NCBI GenBank assembly: GCA_017792345.1
Contig: CP051228.1
Location: 4,843,658-4,907,657, forward strand
DNA: 64,000 bases
Direction of reading: 5' to 3'
Source of the DNA: Mesoflavibacter sp.
Lineage (GTDB): Bacteria; Pseudomonadota; Alphaproteobacteria; UBA8366; Aestuariispiraceae
Shown one piece after another: positions 29,105-38,769 of this stretch (positions are counted from its first letter, which is position 1; every line of letters begins with the position of its first letter). The position numbers and the translations under genes are program-made. The notes under the pieces are model-generated. The model was not told where the DNA came from and did no database searches. It saw only the letters and a list, made by a program, of their open reading frames with translations.

Positions 29105-29599
29105 GTGCCCCATTTGATCCGATCCATCGTCTTCGCATTCGCGCTCTGCGGCGCGCTCTCTCCGGTTCAGGCGCAGGAAGTGCCTGCGGAAAAGCAGGCC
29201 CTGATCGACCGCATGATGGCCCTGATGAACATCGACGACACGATGGACCAGGTCGTTCAGGTGATGAGCCAACAGGTGGTCGAAACGGTGAAGCGCACCT
29301 CCCCCGGCATCAAGCAGGAGGCCCTGGATATCATTGTCGAGGTCGTCGAGGAGGAAGGGCGCGTTCTGGTCGCTCAATCCATGGGCGACGTGGCCCCGAT
29401 CATGGCCAAAGTCTATACGACGGATGAGTTGGAACAATTGGTCGAGTTCTACGAAACGCCCTTGGGACAGAAGGCCCTGAAGACCATGCCGCAGGTCATG
29501 CAGGAGGCTCAATCCCGGATGCAGCCGCGCCTACAAGGCTTTCAGCAACGGGTCGCCGCAAAGCTGCAGCAGCGGCTGGAGGCCGCCGGCCACCAGTAA
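29105..29599 (+). CDS. Secreted DUF2059-domain protein
   Basis: A 164-residue protein with an N-terminal signal peptide (cleavage after SPVQAQ) followed by a helical DUF2059 domain, whose hallmark FYETPLGQKALKTMP is present. The GTG at 29105 is chosen because GGAGAG lies five bases before it and it starts right at the signal; an ATG at 29060 would add 15 residues. DUF2059 proteins are periplasmic with unknown function. It is divergent from sthA. Confidence 0.85.
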   Translation: MPHLIRSIVFAFALCGALSPVQAQEVPAEKQALIDRMMALMNIDDTMDQVVQVMSQQVVETVKRTSPGIKQEALDIIVEVVEEEGRVLVAQSMGDVAPIMAKVYTTDELEQLVEFYETPLGQKALKTMPQVMQEAQSRMQPRLQGFQQRVAAKLQQRLEAAGHQ

Positions 29600-29609
29600 T
29601 CTTGCGGCC

Positions 29610-30659
29610 TCAGACCGGGGCCCAGAGGACATCCTCGATCCGGGCGGCACCGGTTAACAGCATGACGAGGCGGTCGAAGCCCAGCGCCATGCCCGCAGCG
29701 GGCGGCATGGCGGCAACCGCGGCGATGAAATCCTCGTCGATCGGATAGCGGTGGCCGTAGAGCCGTTCCTTGGCCGCCATGTCCGCCTCGAACCGGCGTT
29801 GCTGTTCCGCCGCGTCGGTAAGCTCCCCGAAGCCGTTCGCCAGTTCGACGCCGCAAATGTAGAGTTCGACCCGCTCCGCCCAGTTCGGATCGTCCGGCTT
29901 TGGGCGGGACAGGGCCGCCATGCTGACAGGATAGTCGTGCAACAGACAGGGCGCGCCATCGCCCAGATTGGGTTCGATCCGGTCGTCCATCAGTCGAAAG
30001 AAGACATCGTCGAACCCGTCCCCCTCCGCCGTGCGGATGCCCAGCCGCCGGGCGCAGTCGATCAAGGGCGCGGCGGGTGGCACGGCCGGGTTCTCCGCCA
30101 CCGTGGCCGCCAGATCGTGCCCGCAATACTCCAGAAACGCGTCGGCGACCTTCAGCCGACGGAACGGCCCCTCCGCCTTGGCGCTGCGGCTGCCCCGTTT
30201 CAGCGTATCCGTGCCGCAGACGTCGGCGATCGCGGCGATCATCGCCTCGCAATCGTCCATCAGCGCGGTATAGCCCGCCCCGGCCCGGTACCATTCCAGC
30301 ATCCGGAATTCCGGGCTGTGGGTCGCGGATCCCTCGGCATTGCGATAGACCGGACACAGCTGCCAGATCCGTTCCATCCCGGCCGCCAGCAGCTTCTTCA
30401 TGGCAAATTCCGGGCTGGTGTGCAGATACATTGGACGCCCGGCATCCGGCACACCGTAGTGACCGGCCGGCAGGATTTGCGTTTCGAACGCGGCCAGATG
30501 CGGCTCCATACCCGGAGAGGTCTGCAACGCCGGGGTTTCGACCTCTTCGAACCCTTGCGCGGCGAACCAATCGGCCATGGCCTGTTTCGCCTTCATACGG
30601 GTTTGCAGATAGGGTCGACGGGCCGCCAGCGCGTCCGGAGTCCACCAGCGCATGGTCAT
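29610..30659 (-). CDS. epmA: EF-P beta-lysine ligase EpmA (PoxA/GenX)
   Basis: Class II lysyl-tRNA synthetase paralogue that attaches (R)-beta-lysine to the tip lysine of EF-P. The 349-residue protein lacks the tRNA anticodon-binding domain and has the class II motifs: motif 2 with RIWQLCPVYRNAEGSATHSPEFRM, and motif 3 with GMALGFDRLVML near the C-terminus. The gene is divergent from efp with 117 bp between them. The aminomutase EpmB, which makes beta-lysine, is not in this window. Confidence 0.96.
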   Translation of the reverse strand: MTMRWWTPDALAARRPYLQTRMKAKQAMADWFAAQGFEEVETPALQTSPGMEPHLAAFETQILPAGHYGVPDAGRPMYLHTSPEFAMKKLLAAGMERIWQLCPVYRNAEGSATHSPEFRMLEWYRAGAGYTALMDDCEAMIAAIADVCGTDTLKRGSRSAKAEGPFRRLKVADAFLEYCGHDLAATVAENPAVPPAAPLIDCARRLGIRTAEGDGFDDVFFRLMDDRIEPNLGDGAPCLLHDYPVSMAALSRPKPDDPNWAERVELYICGVELANGFGELTDAAEQQRRFEADMAAKERLYGHRYPIDEDFIAAVAAMPPAAGMALGFDRLVMLLTGAARIEDVLWAPV

Positions 30660-30776
30660 CCTGTCGCGGCGCCCGGAACGCCGCCTGTTCTCAGGTTGCC
30701 CATAGCCGCCGCCGGTGATAGACAGGCGCGCGATTCGAGACGGGGCGTCCGGCCCCGGTAGAGAGGATGTGCAATC

Positions 30777-31343
30777 ATGAAAGTCAACGCGATCAACCTT
30801 CGGCCGGGCAACGCCTTCCTGCAGGACGGCAAGCTATTAGTCGTGATTAAGAACGAGATCAACCAGCCCGGCAAGGGCGCGTCGGTCGCGCAGGTCGAAG
30901 CGCGCGACGCCCGCACCGGCACGAAGGTCAGCCTGCGCTACCGCACCCAGGAAGCGGTCGAAAGTGCCGATCTGTACGAAACCGATTTCACCTTCCTGTA
31001 TGATGACGGCGAAAAGCTGCATTTCATGAACGGCGAAACCTATGACCAGATCGAAGTCGAATACGGCGTTCTGGGCGACCAGGTGCCGTTCCTTCAGGAA
31101 AACATGACGGTCCAGATCAAGACCTACGAAGGCTCGCCGATCTCGGCGACCCTGCCGCAGAAGATCACGCTGGAAATCATCGAGGCGGATCCGGTCGTCA
31201 AGGGTCAGACCCAGTCCTCGTCCTACAAGCCGGCCAAGCTGTCGAATGGCGTCAGCACCCTGGTGCCGCCGCATATCGAAACCGGTACGCGCGTCGTGGT
31301 GAACACGGCGGACGGGTCCTACGTCGAACGCGCGAAGGACTGA
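30777..31343 (+). CDS. efp: Translation elongation factor P
   Basis: Ribosome-bound factor that promotes peptide-bond formation at consecutive prolines. It has 188 residues in three beta domains. The tip loop INQPGKGAS carries K33, the site of beta-lysylation by EpmA, and PGKG rather than the arginine variant agrees with the epmA gene next door. GAGAGG precedes the start. TolA, with runs of ten and fifteen prolines, and the OmpA-like protein at 32337 are obvious clients in this window. Confidence 0.98.
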   Translation: MKVNAINLRPGNAFLQDGKLLVVIKNEINQPGKGASVAQVEARDARTGTKVSLRYRTQEAVESADLYETDFTFLYDDGEKLHFMNGETYDQIEVEYGVLGDQVPFLQENMTVQIKTYEGSPISATLPQKITLEIIEADPVVKGQTQSSSYKPAKLSNGVSTLVPPHIETGTRVVVNTADGSYVERAKD

Positions 31344-31349
31344 TCCGAT

Positions 31350-32171
31350 ATGCTGATCCGCTCCGCCGTCCTGAACGTCATGACGAAGGCCGCCCAGAAG
31401 GCGGGCCGTGGCCTTGTGCGCGACTTCGGAGAAGTCGAACACCTGCAGGTGTCGCGCAAGGGTCCCGGCGACTTCGTCTCGACCGCCGACAAGAAGGCGG
31501 AGCGTACGATCATTGAAGAGATCGAGAAGGCCCGCCCCGAAGCTGGAATCCTGGCGGAGGAATCCGGCGGCAAGAAGGGCGACGATCCCGACAAGCGGTT
31601 CATCATCGATCCGCTGGACGGCACGACGAACTTCCTGCACGGCCTGCCCCATTGGGCGATTTCGATCGGGTATGAAGAACGCGGCGAGTTGATTGCCGGC
31701 GTCGTCTTCGACCCGGTGAAGGACGAGTTGTTCTGGGCCGAGCGCGGCAAGGGCGCCTATGTCAATGACCGTCGCATCCGCGTATCCTCGCGCCAGAACC
31801 TGGCGGAGGCTGTCCTGGGCACCGGTATCCCGCATATCGGCCACGAAACCGACGGGCATGTCACCTTCCAGCGCCGCCTGCAGGCCGCGATGCATAATAC
31901 CGCCGGCGTACGCCGTTGGGGCACCGCGTCGCTGGATCTGTGCTATGTCGCGGCCGGCCGGTTCGACGGCTTCTGGGAACGCGGCCTGAAGCCCTGGGAT
32001 GTGGCGGCCGGCATCGTGATCGTTAAAGAGGCGGGCGGGTTCGTCAGCGACGCGCAGGGCCGCGCCTATACATTCCAGAGCTCTGATCTGGTGGTCGGGA
32101 ACGATTCGCTGCACAAGTCGGTCGTGAAGCTGATCAAGGACGCAACGAAGCCCCCCGCGGACGCCTCGTAA
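31350..32171 (+). CDS. suhB: Inositol monophosphatase family protein (SuhB)
   Basis: Mg-dependent phosphatase of 273 residues. It has the motif A/B residues in IIDPLDGTTNFLHGLPHW and the C-terminal KPWDVAAG metal site. In E. coli, SuhB also takes part in rRNA antitermination. It starts six bases after the efp stop, so they are likely co-transcribed. Confidence 0.94.
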   Translation: MLIRSAVLNVMTKAAQKAGRGLVRDFGEVEHLQVSRKGPGDFVSTADKKAERTIIEEIEKARPEAGILAEESGGKKGDDPDKRFIIDPLDGTTNFLHGLPHWAISIGYEERGELIAGVVFDPVKDELFWAERGKGAYVNDRRIRVSSRQNLAEAVLGTGIPHIGHETDGHVTFQRRLQAAMHNTAGVRRWGTASLDLCYVAAGRFDGFWERGLKPWDVAAGIVIVKEAGGFVSDAQGRAYTFQSSDLVVGNDSLHKSVVKLIKDATKPPADAS

Positions 32172-32336
32172 CCGCCGGTTTTCCGCAGGCCTGCCCGGCA
32201 TCCCAAGAGTTCCGCCGATTCCGAGCGTTTCGGCGGTTGTCCCGGCGGCCCGGCTCACGGTATGGTCTTCGCCATCGTCCGGCGCCGCGATTCCGCGACC
32301 ATGCGCCTGCGTGACCGAACGACCGCGAGCCAAGTG

Positions 32337-33473
32337 ATGCACGATTTGATACCCGACCGTTCCAAACTTCGCATGCGGCGTGCCGCTGCCGTGCTGGGCC
32401 TGTCCGCCGTTCTGCTAGGCGCGACCGCCCTGACCGCGACGGCGCAGCAGGCCTATTTCCGGGGTGAGGCGGAACCGGACGCATCGGTCATCGTAAATCT
32501 TTCCGTGATCGATCGGTTGACGAGCGGCGGTCAGGCCCCGTCGGCCATGAGCCCGGCGCCGGGCAATCCGATGCCGCTGACGCTTCCGACCCGACCCGCC
32601 GCGCCGCAGGTGCAGCCTGTCGTGCCGCAGGCCGCGGCACCGGCGAACGTCGCCCCGCCCCCCAGTGCGGCGCCGCAATCGACGCTTCTGGTCGACCCGT
32701 CCACAGGCGGTACCAAGCCTGCCGCGCCCGCCCCCACCGCGCCTGCGCCGACCGCACCGCCGCCGAAACCGGCCCTGGCGGAGCAGCCGGCACCGCTGCC
32801 CAAGCCGACGCCTGCGCCACCGCCGGCGACCGAAACCAATACGGCGAGCATTCCCGCGCCGACGCCTGCGCCGAAACCGGCACCGGCCGCCGCACCGGCT
32901 CCCCCGCCACCGGCACCGCCCGCGCCCCAGGCCGAGACACCCCCCTTACCGCCGACCCCGGCGCAGAGCGGCAGCGATATAACGCCTCCGCCGCCTCCGC
33001 CCGCCGCTACAGCGGCACCGGAACCGGCCCCTGCGCCCGCGCCGCCTCCGGCCCCGGCTCCTGCCGCCCCGGCGGAAACGGAGAGCGCCACCGAGACGCC
33101 GCAAGTTGCATCCGTCGATCTGACCGCCGTCGACCGGGCCGGTGTCGAAACCAACAACGACGGCATCAGCGTCCTGTTCACCAAGGATTCCCAGGATCTG
33201 CCCAAGGCGGCGGAAGACGCGCTGACGGAACTGGCCCAACGGGTGAAGGCCAATGAGGCGATTACCGTCAAGCTTTTGGGTTATTCGGAGCCGATCGGCG
33301 AAGCACAGAGCAAGCCGCGCCGTCTGGCCCTGTTCCGCGCTCTGGCCGTCCGGACGTTCCTGTTGAAGCAGGGCATCGATAGCCGCCGCATGACCGTCCA
33401 GGCGCTCGGCACCAAGGATCCGTTCGAGGGCCGGGCTCCGAACCGGGTCGATCTGATCGTCGCGGAGAACTGA
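32337..33473 (+). CDS. Proline-rich OmpA-domain protein
   Basis: A 378-residue protein from ATG 32337. It has an N-terminal signal (AAVLGLSAVLLGATALTATA), a Pro/Ala-rich region from about 75 to 255, and a C-terminal OmpA/MotB-like peptidoglycan-binding domain of about 120 residues. That domain has ISVLFTKDSQDLP, VKLLGYSEP and RRMTVQALGTKDP; the usual binding NxxLSxxRA is altered to KPRRLALFRALAVR. It precedes the MotA/MotB-like pair by 60 bp. The start could also be 32373 (MRRAAAV). Confidence 0.85.
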   Translation: MHDLIPDRSKLRMRRAAAVLGLSAVLLGATALTATAQQAYFRGEAEPDASVIVNLSVIDRLTSGGQAPSAMSPAPGNPMPLTLPTRPAAPQVQPVVPQAAAPANVAPPPSAAPQSTLLVDPSTGGTKPAAPAPTAPAPTAPPPKPALAEQPAPLPKPTPAPPPATETNTASIPAPTPAPKPAPAAAPAPPPPAPPAPQAETPPLPPTPAQSGSDITPPPPPPAATAAPEPAPAPAPPPAPAPAAPAETESATETPQVASVDLTAVDRAGVETNNDGISVLFTKDSQDLPKAAEDALTELAQRVKANEAITVKLLGYSEPIGEAQSKPRRLALFRALAVRTFLLKQGIDSRRMTVQALGTKDPFEGRAPNRVDLIVAEN

Positions 33474-33533
33474 TCCGCCCCCGCCGCCCAGACTTCCGAA
33501 TAACGCATAGAGCCGAAAGCGAGACCGAAGGCC

Positions 33534-34679
33534 ATGAGTACACCGACGCCGTTTCTGTTGAGAATGGGCATCTTCCTGGTACTCGTCGTCATCGGCTGTT
33601 TTCTGATTTACCCGGCCCTTGAACACGCCTTCCTGGCCAATGCGGTGATCAACGGCGTCATTCTGGGTGTCCTGCTGATCGGGATCGTCCACGCATTCCG
33701 TACCGTCGCCAGCCTCTATGCCGAAATGGGCTGGATTCAGCGCTTCCGGCTCAGCTACGAAGGCGGCTATCAGACCAGCGAACGCGCGCCGCGCCTGATG
33801 GCGTCGGCCGCGACCATGCTGTCGAAGCGCAGCGAACGCGGGCAATTGCACATTTCGGCCGGCGGGATGCAGACCATTCTGGACGGCGTCGCCACGCGCC
33901 TGGACGAAAGTCGTGAGACCGGCCGCTACATGGTTGGTTTGCTGGTCTTCCTGGGCCTGCTCGGTACCTTCTGGGGACTGCTGGAGACGGTGCGCAGCGT
34001 CGGCGGTGTGATCTCCGGCCTGGACCTGGGCACCGACAATGTCGCGGGTGCATTCGAAAACCTGAAACAGGGCCTGCAGACCCCGTTGGGCGGCATGGGC
34101 ACGGCGTTCTCATCCTCGCTGTTCGGCCTCGCCGGGTCGCTGATGCTCGGTTTCCTGGCGCTGCAGGCCGGTCAGGCGCAGAACCGGTTCTATAACGAGC
34201 TGGAAGAATGGCTGTCCGGTCTGACGCGGCTGGGCAGCGGCTCCATCGGCGGCGACGGCGATCAGTCGGTTCCGGCCTATATCCAGGCCCTGCTGGAACA
34301 AACCGCCGACAGTCTGGAAAGCCTGCAGCGGACCATGGCGCGGGCCGAGGAAAACCGGCTGTCGTCGCAGAATGATTTCTCGCAGTTGAACGATAAGCTC
34401 TCGGTCCTGGTCGACACGATGCGCACCGAACACGACCTGATGATGCGTCTCGCCGAGGGTCAGAAAGGCCTGCGCGACGCGCTGACCAAAGTGGCGGAAG
34501 GCTCAAAATCCGCTGGCGGCGAGGAAGCGACCCGCGCCCTTAAGCATATCGATCAGAACCTCGTCCGCATGATCGAAGAAAATGCCCGCGGCCGCGCCGA
34601 AACGGTCCAGGAACTGCGCAGCGAATTGCGTATTCTCGCCCGCACGGTCGCGGCCCTGCGTGAGGGCGGCAATGGCTGA
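33534..34679 (+). CDS. MotA/TolQ/ExbB-like proton channel subunit
   Basis: A 381-residue inner-membrane protein. Two helices at the N-terminus (about 10-27 and 35-55) and a later pair (about 138-160 and 195-220) carry the family GLLGTFWGLLETV and AFSSSLFGLAGSLMLGFLAL. After residue 235 a long helical cytoplasmic tail of about 145 residues follows, as in ZorA-type motor proteins and unlike TolQ. It lies 40 bp before a MotB/OmpA-like partner. The role is unknown; annotated homologues are usually called flagellar-motor-like. Confidence 0.85.
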   Translation: MSTPTPFLLRMGIFLVLVVIGCFLIYPALEHAFLANAVINGVILGVLLIGIVHAFRTVASLYAEMGWIQRFRLSYEGGYQTSERAPRLMASAATMLSKRSERGQLHISAGGMQTILDGVATRLDESRETGRYMVGLLVFLGLLGTFWGLLETVRSVGGVISGLDLGTDNVAGAFENLKQGLQTPLGGMGTAFSSSLFGLAGSLMLGFLALQAGQAQNRFYNELEEWLSGLTRLGSGSIGGDGDQSVPAYIQALLEQTADSLESLQRTMARAEENRLSSQNDFSQLNDKLSVLVDTMRTEHDLMMRLAEGQKGLRDALTKVAEGSKSAGGEEATRALKHIDQNLVRMIEENARGRAETVQELRSELRILARTVAALREGGNG

Positions 34680-34719
34680 CACCCTCTCCGTCGCCGGCGC
34701 ATTGGGGGCGAACTGACCG

Positions 34720-36036
34720 ATGGCACTCGCGCGCCGGCAACGCAGCAATCAGGATATCTGGCCGGGCTTCGTCGACGCCCTGGCATCGCTGCTGATGGTG
34801 ATCATCTTCCTGTTGATGATCTTCGTCGTATCCCAGCTTTATCTGAACGAGGAAATCGTCGGCCGCGACAAGGCGCTGGAGCGCCTGCAAGGCCGCGTCG
34901 CCGAACTGGCCGACATGCTGGCGCTGGAGCGGGAATCCGCGGCGGAGCTGCGCACCAATCTGGGTAATGTCACCGAACAGCTTCGCGCCTCCCTCACCCG
35001 CCAGGATGAGCTGGAGTCCCAGATATTCGAACTGCGCGGCGAAAATGCGTCCCTCGCCGCCGAACTGGATGCCGCGCGGTCGGAGAACAGCGATCTGTTG
35101 AGCCGCCTGACCATCGCCCAGGACGACAATGAAACCCGCCAGCAGCGGATCGCCGATCTGGAAACCGAACTGGAAGAAGCGCAAGGCCGGATCGCGGGCC
35201 TGGAAGAGACCCGCGACAAGGTCTCCAAGGATCTGGAAGACGCCTACAAGGTCATCGCCGCCGATCAGGAGCGGATCATGACCCAATTGGGTGAGCTTGC
35301 GAAGCTGGAGCGGGAGATCCAGGCGCTGATCTCCCTGCGCGATGAATTGCAGGGCCGCCTTGCCGACGAAGCGCTGGCACTCGACGAGAGCGAGAAAGAC
35401 CTGATCGCGGCGCGGGCGGAAACCGCGCTGCTGAACGATCAAATCCAGGCGCTGAACGATCAGATCGCCGAACTGAATTCACTGTTGGAAACCTACGAGG
35501 CGCGAGACAAGGCGCAACAGACCCAGATCGTCGATCTGGGCAAGCGTCTGAACGTCGCTCTGGCCGGCAAGGTGCAGGAACTGGCGCGCTATCGGTCGGA
35601 ATTCTTCGGCAAGCTGCGCGAAATCCTGGGCAACCGCAGCGACATCCGCATCGTCGGCGACCGCTTCGTCTTCCAATCGGAAGTCCTGTTCGAGAAGGGC
35701 GCGGCCGAACTGGGCCCGGCAGGCAAGTTCCAATTGATCGATTTCGCCAATACCCTGAACGAGATCGCCGGACGCATCCCCGATGACATCGACTGGGTGC
35801 TGCAGGTCAACGGCCATACCGACCGCGACCCGATCAATACCGCGCAATTCCCGTCCAACTGGGAATTGTCCACGGCGCGGGCGATCTCGGTGGTGAAATT
35901 CCTGGAAAGCCGGGGCGTCGATCCGCAGCGCATGTCCGCCGCAGGCTTCGCGGAATACCAGCCGCTGGATCAGGGCAGTTCCCCGGCCGCCTACACGCGC
36001 AACCGCCGCATCGAAATGAAGTTTACCAACCGCTGA
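34720..36036 (+). CDS. MotB/OmpA-like coiled-coil motor subunit
   Basis: A 438-residue protein. It has one membrane helix (about 17-40) with D19 in the PGFVDALASLLMVIIF segment, matching the proton-carrying Asp of MotB. A coiled coil of about 240 residues follows (Glu/Leu/Ala heptads, about 45-285), then an OmpA domain with VLFEKGAAELG, VLQVNGHTDRDP and the NWELSTARAISVVKFLE motif. It should pair with the MotA-like protein upstream. The periplasmic coiled coil is far longer than in MotB or TolR. Confidence 0.88.
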   Translation: MALARRQRSNQDIWPGFVDALASLLMVIIFLLMIFVVSQLYLNEEIVGRDKALERLQGRVAELADMLALERESAAELRTNLGNVTEQLRASLTRQDELESQIFELRGENASLAAELDAARSENSDLLSRLTIAQDDNETRQQRIADLETELEEAQGRIAGLEETRDKVSKDLEDAYKVIAADQERIMTQLGELAKLEREIQALISLRDELQGRLADEALALDESEKDLIAARAETALLNDQIQALNDQIAELNSLLETYEARDKAQQTQIVDLGKRLNVALAGKVQELARYRSEFFGKLREILGNRSDIRIVGDRFVFQSEVLFEKGAAELGPAGKFQLIDFANTLNEIAGRIPDDIDWVLQVNGHTDRDPINTAQFPSNWELSTARAISVVKFLESRGVDPQRMSAAGFAEYQPLDQGSSPAAYTRNRRIEMKFTNR

Positions 36037-36044
36037 CCGGCCGG

Positions 36045-36971
36045 TCAGGCCAGCTTCCGGCTGGCGGGCAACTTGTCGAGCTGCGCGCGGATTTCATCGC
36101 CATGGGGCATGGCCGATTGCGCGCCTTCGCGGGTGCAACTCAGCCCCGCGCCGACCGAGGCCCAACGCAGGGCCTCATCGATCGCGACCCCATTGTCCAA
36201 CGCGACCGCCAGATTGCCGACAAAGGCGTCGCCCGCCGCCGTCGTATCGACCGGGGAAATCGGCAGCCCTGGGACCGACCAGCCGCCATCCGGGCCGAAA
36301 CACAGCAGGCCGGCCCCGCCAAGGGTCAGAATACAGGTCAGCCCATAGCGGCTGGCCAGCGCGCGCGGTACACGCGTCGCCTGTTCGACGTCCAGGCCGA
36401 CCTCCGCCGCAACGGTTTGGCCTTCCAATTCGTTCACGACCAGGAAGTCGACGGACCGCAGCACCTCGTCCGGTACCATGCCTGCGGGCGCGACATTCAG
36501 GATGATCCGCGCCCCCCTTGCCTTGGCGCGTTTCACCAAGGTCCAGTTCTCGGCCGGCGTGACCTCCATCTGCATCATCAGAAGCGTCTTGTCGGTCAGC
36601 AGCGCATCCGGCACCTGATCGGCACGGGCGCGCAGGTTGGCCCCCGCGCCGACGACAATGCTGTTCTCGCCGCTGTCGTCGACCCAGATCGTGGCGCAGC
36701 CGGTATGTTCGTCCTCCGCCTCGCCGACGCCGGAAACGTCGACCCCCTGCTCGTTCAGCAGATCCAGCGCGAAGGTGCCGAAATTGTCGTTGCCCACCAT
36801 CCCGATCAGGCGCACCTGATCGCCTGCCCGCGCGGCAGCCAGCGCCTGGTTCGCGCCCTTGCCCCCAGGCGTCATCAAATAGTCGCCGGACAAAAGCGTT
36901 TCACCCGGGCGCGGCAGACGGCCGACCCGCATTTCGATGTCGATATTGACGGATCCGAAGACGACGATCAC
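36045..36971 (-). CDS. rbsK: Ribokinase (PfkB family)
   Basis: Phosphorylates ribose, or a related sugar or nucleoside. It is 308 residues with the PfkB N-terminal GGKGANQALAAARAG signature and the C-terminal DTTAAGDAFVGNLA signature with the catalytic Asp. The start is GTG at 36971, with GGGGGAGG upstream. It is convergent with the MotB-like gene and stands without rbs transport genes, so the substrate is an inference from the family. Confidence 0.9.
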   Translation of the reverse strand: MIVVFGSVNIDIEMRVGRLPRPGETLLSGDYLMTPGGKGANQALAAARAGDQVRLIGMVGNDNFGTFALDLLNEQGVDVSGVGEAEDEHTGCATIWVDDSGENSIVVGAGANLRARADQVPDALLTDKTLLMMQMEVTPAENWTLVKRAKARGARIILNVAPAGMVPDEVLRSVDFLVVNELEGQTVAAEVGLDVEQATRVPRALASRYGLTCILTLGGAGLLCFGPDGGWSVPGLPISPVDTTAAGDAFVGNLAVALDNGVAIDEALRWASVGAGLSCTREGAQSAMPHGDEIRAQLDKLPASRKLA

Positions 36972-37211
36972 GTCCCGGCCTCCCCCGTTCTTGATTTATC
37001 GCCGCTCCTCACATCGGCGTTGGTTTAGAAGTACTTGATTCCGCGATCCGGGGAAAGAGAGGTTTCCGACGCACCATCGGGACACCTCTTCCCGGGGGGC
37101 GGGTTGCCGCGCCGGGGCCCGCGGGTGTAGTGTGCGCGCCTTGTGATCACATTCGCGGGGCCCCCACGCGGTATTGCCGCCTCCCCGCCGCGAACTTTCA
37201 GGATTGAGACG

Positions 37212-38594
37212 ATGGCCGACCGCTTGAATTCCCCCGCTGCCCGCGACGTGAAATTCGTCATGCATCCCTACACAAACATGGAGAAGCACAAGGAATCCGG
37301 CCCGCTGATCGTCGAAAAGGCGTCCGGCGTCTGGGTTACGGACGATTCCGGCAAGCGCTATATCGAAGGCATGGCCGGCCTGTGGTGCACGTCGCTCGGC
37401 TTCGGGGAAGAACGCCTGATCGAGGCGGCGGCGAAGCAGATGCGCGAGCTGCCCTATTATCATCTGTTCACGCACAAAACCCACAACCCGGCCATCGACC
37501 TGGCGGAAAAGCTGTGCGGCATGGCGCCGGGCAATATGGGCCAGGTGTTCTTCGCCAATTCCGGATCGGAAGCGAACGACACGGCGATCAAGCTGATCTG
37601 GTACTACAACAACGCCGTTGGCCGGCCGGAGAAAAAGAAGATCCTGGCCCGTCTGAAGGGCTATCACGGCGTCACGGTCGCGGCGGCCAGTCTGACCGGC
37701 CTGCCCTACAATCATAAAGATTTCGATCTGCCGATCGCCAATGTCGGTCATGTCGACTGCCCGCACTATTACCGCTATGGCGAAGAGGGCGAAACCGAAG
37801 AAGAATTCGCGACGCGCCTGGCCGAAAACCTGGAGAAGCGCATTCTCGAAGAAGGTCCCGACACGGTCGCGGCCTTCTTTGCGGAGCCGATCATGGGCGC
37901 GGGCGGGGTCATCCTGCCGCCGAAGACCTATTTCCAGAAGATCCAGCCCGTTCTGAAGAAATACGACGTGCTGCTGGTCGCCGACGAGGTGATCTGCGGG
38001 TTCGGCCGGACCGGCAACATGTTCGGCTGCGAAACTTTCGGGATCGAGCCGGACATGGTCACGGTCGCCAAGGCCCTGTCTTCCGCCTATCTGCCGATTT
38101 CCGCGCTGATGGTCAGCCAGGACATCGCCGATGCCGTGTCCAAGAACTCCGGCAAGATCGGCACTTTCGGCCATGGCTATACCTATTCCGGCCATCCGGC
38201 GGCGGTTGCCGTCGCGCTGGAAACCCTGAAGATTTATGAGGAACGCGACATCTTGGCCCATGTCCGCGAAGTCGGTCCGCATATGCAGGCCCGCCTGCGC
38301 GAATTCCAGGATCACCCGATGGTTGGCGAAGTGCGCGGCACGGGCCTGATCGGCGCGGTCGAGACCGTTGCCGACAAGGCCACCAAGCGCAGCTTCGATC
38401 CGTCGCTGGCCGTCGGCCCGAAACTGATGATGGCGGCCCAGCAGAACGGCGTGATCCTGCGCGCAACCCCGGGTGACGCCATCGCTTTCTCGCCGCCGCT
38501 GATCATCACCAAATCGGAAATCGATCAGATGGTCGACGGATTCGCCAAGGCGCTGGAACAGGTTCATGCCGATCTGAACAAGGCCGCGGCGTAA
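37212..38594 (+). CDS. Class III aminotransferase, possibly polyamine-specific
   Basis: A 460-residue PLP enzyme of the omega-aminotransferase family. It has FFANSGSEANDTAIKL for PLP phosphate, an AEPIMGAGGVI segment, DEVICGFGRTG and the Schiff-base Lys in TVAKALSSAYLPIS. Its N-terminus (HPYTNMEKHKESGP) resembles the SpuC / beta-alanine / taurine:pyruvate group. The polyamine-type ABC importer downstream (40446-44982) makes putrescine or a related amine a plausible donor. The start at 37212 is the first ATG after the family boundary. Confidence 0.85.
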   Translation: MADRLNSPAARDVKFVMHPYTNMEKHKESGPLIVEKASGVWVTDDSGKRYIEGMAGLWCTSLGFGEERLIEAAAKQMRELPYYHLFTHKTHNPAIDLAEKLCGMAPGNMGQVFFANSGSEANDTAIKLIWYYNNAVGRPEKKKILARLKGYHGVTVAAASLTGLPYNHKDFDLPIANVGHVDCPHYYRYGEEGETEEEFATRLAENLEKRILEEGPDTVAAFFAEPIMGAGGVILPPKTYFQKIQPVLKKYDVLLVADEVICGFGRTGNMFGCETFGIEPDMVTVAKALSSAYLPISALMVSQDIADAVSKNSGKIGTFGHGYTYSGHPAAVAVALETLKIYEERDILAHVREVGPHMQARLREFQDHPMVGEVRGTGLIGAVETVADKATKRSFDPSLAVGPKLMMAAQQNGVILRATPGDAIAFSPPLIITKSEIDQMVDGFAKALEQVHADLNKAAA

Positions 38595-38621
38595 CGCGTT
38601 TCCACACATCGGCCATATCCC

Positions 38622-38655
38622 AGGGGCGCGGCCGGCACCGCCGCGCCGCGCCCCT
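38622..38655 (+). terminator. GC-rich hairpin after the aminotransferase
   Basis: AGGGGCGCGGC and GCCGCGCCCCT form a perfect 11-bp stem around 12 bases, 28 bp after the stop. There is no T tract, so it may terminate weakly or stabilise the mRNA. Confidence 0.5.
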
Positions 38656-38769
38656 GCGACACCCTTACCCGGGGACATTTCCGGCCGCCTTGCCTAGTAA
38701 TGCGCGCGGAACGGAATTAAACTATCTGGATGAGCTGCCACGAGAAGCGGCCGGATGGAAAGGTGCCGA

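Noticed and set aside
33534..36036. Zorya defence system
   Set aside because: Only the motor pair is present; downstream is ribokinase, with no ZorC/ZorD/ZorE-type genes.
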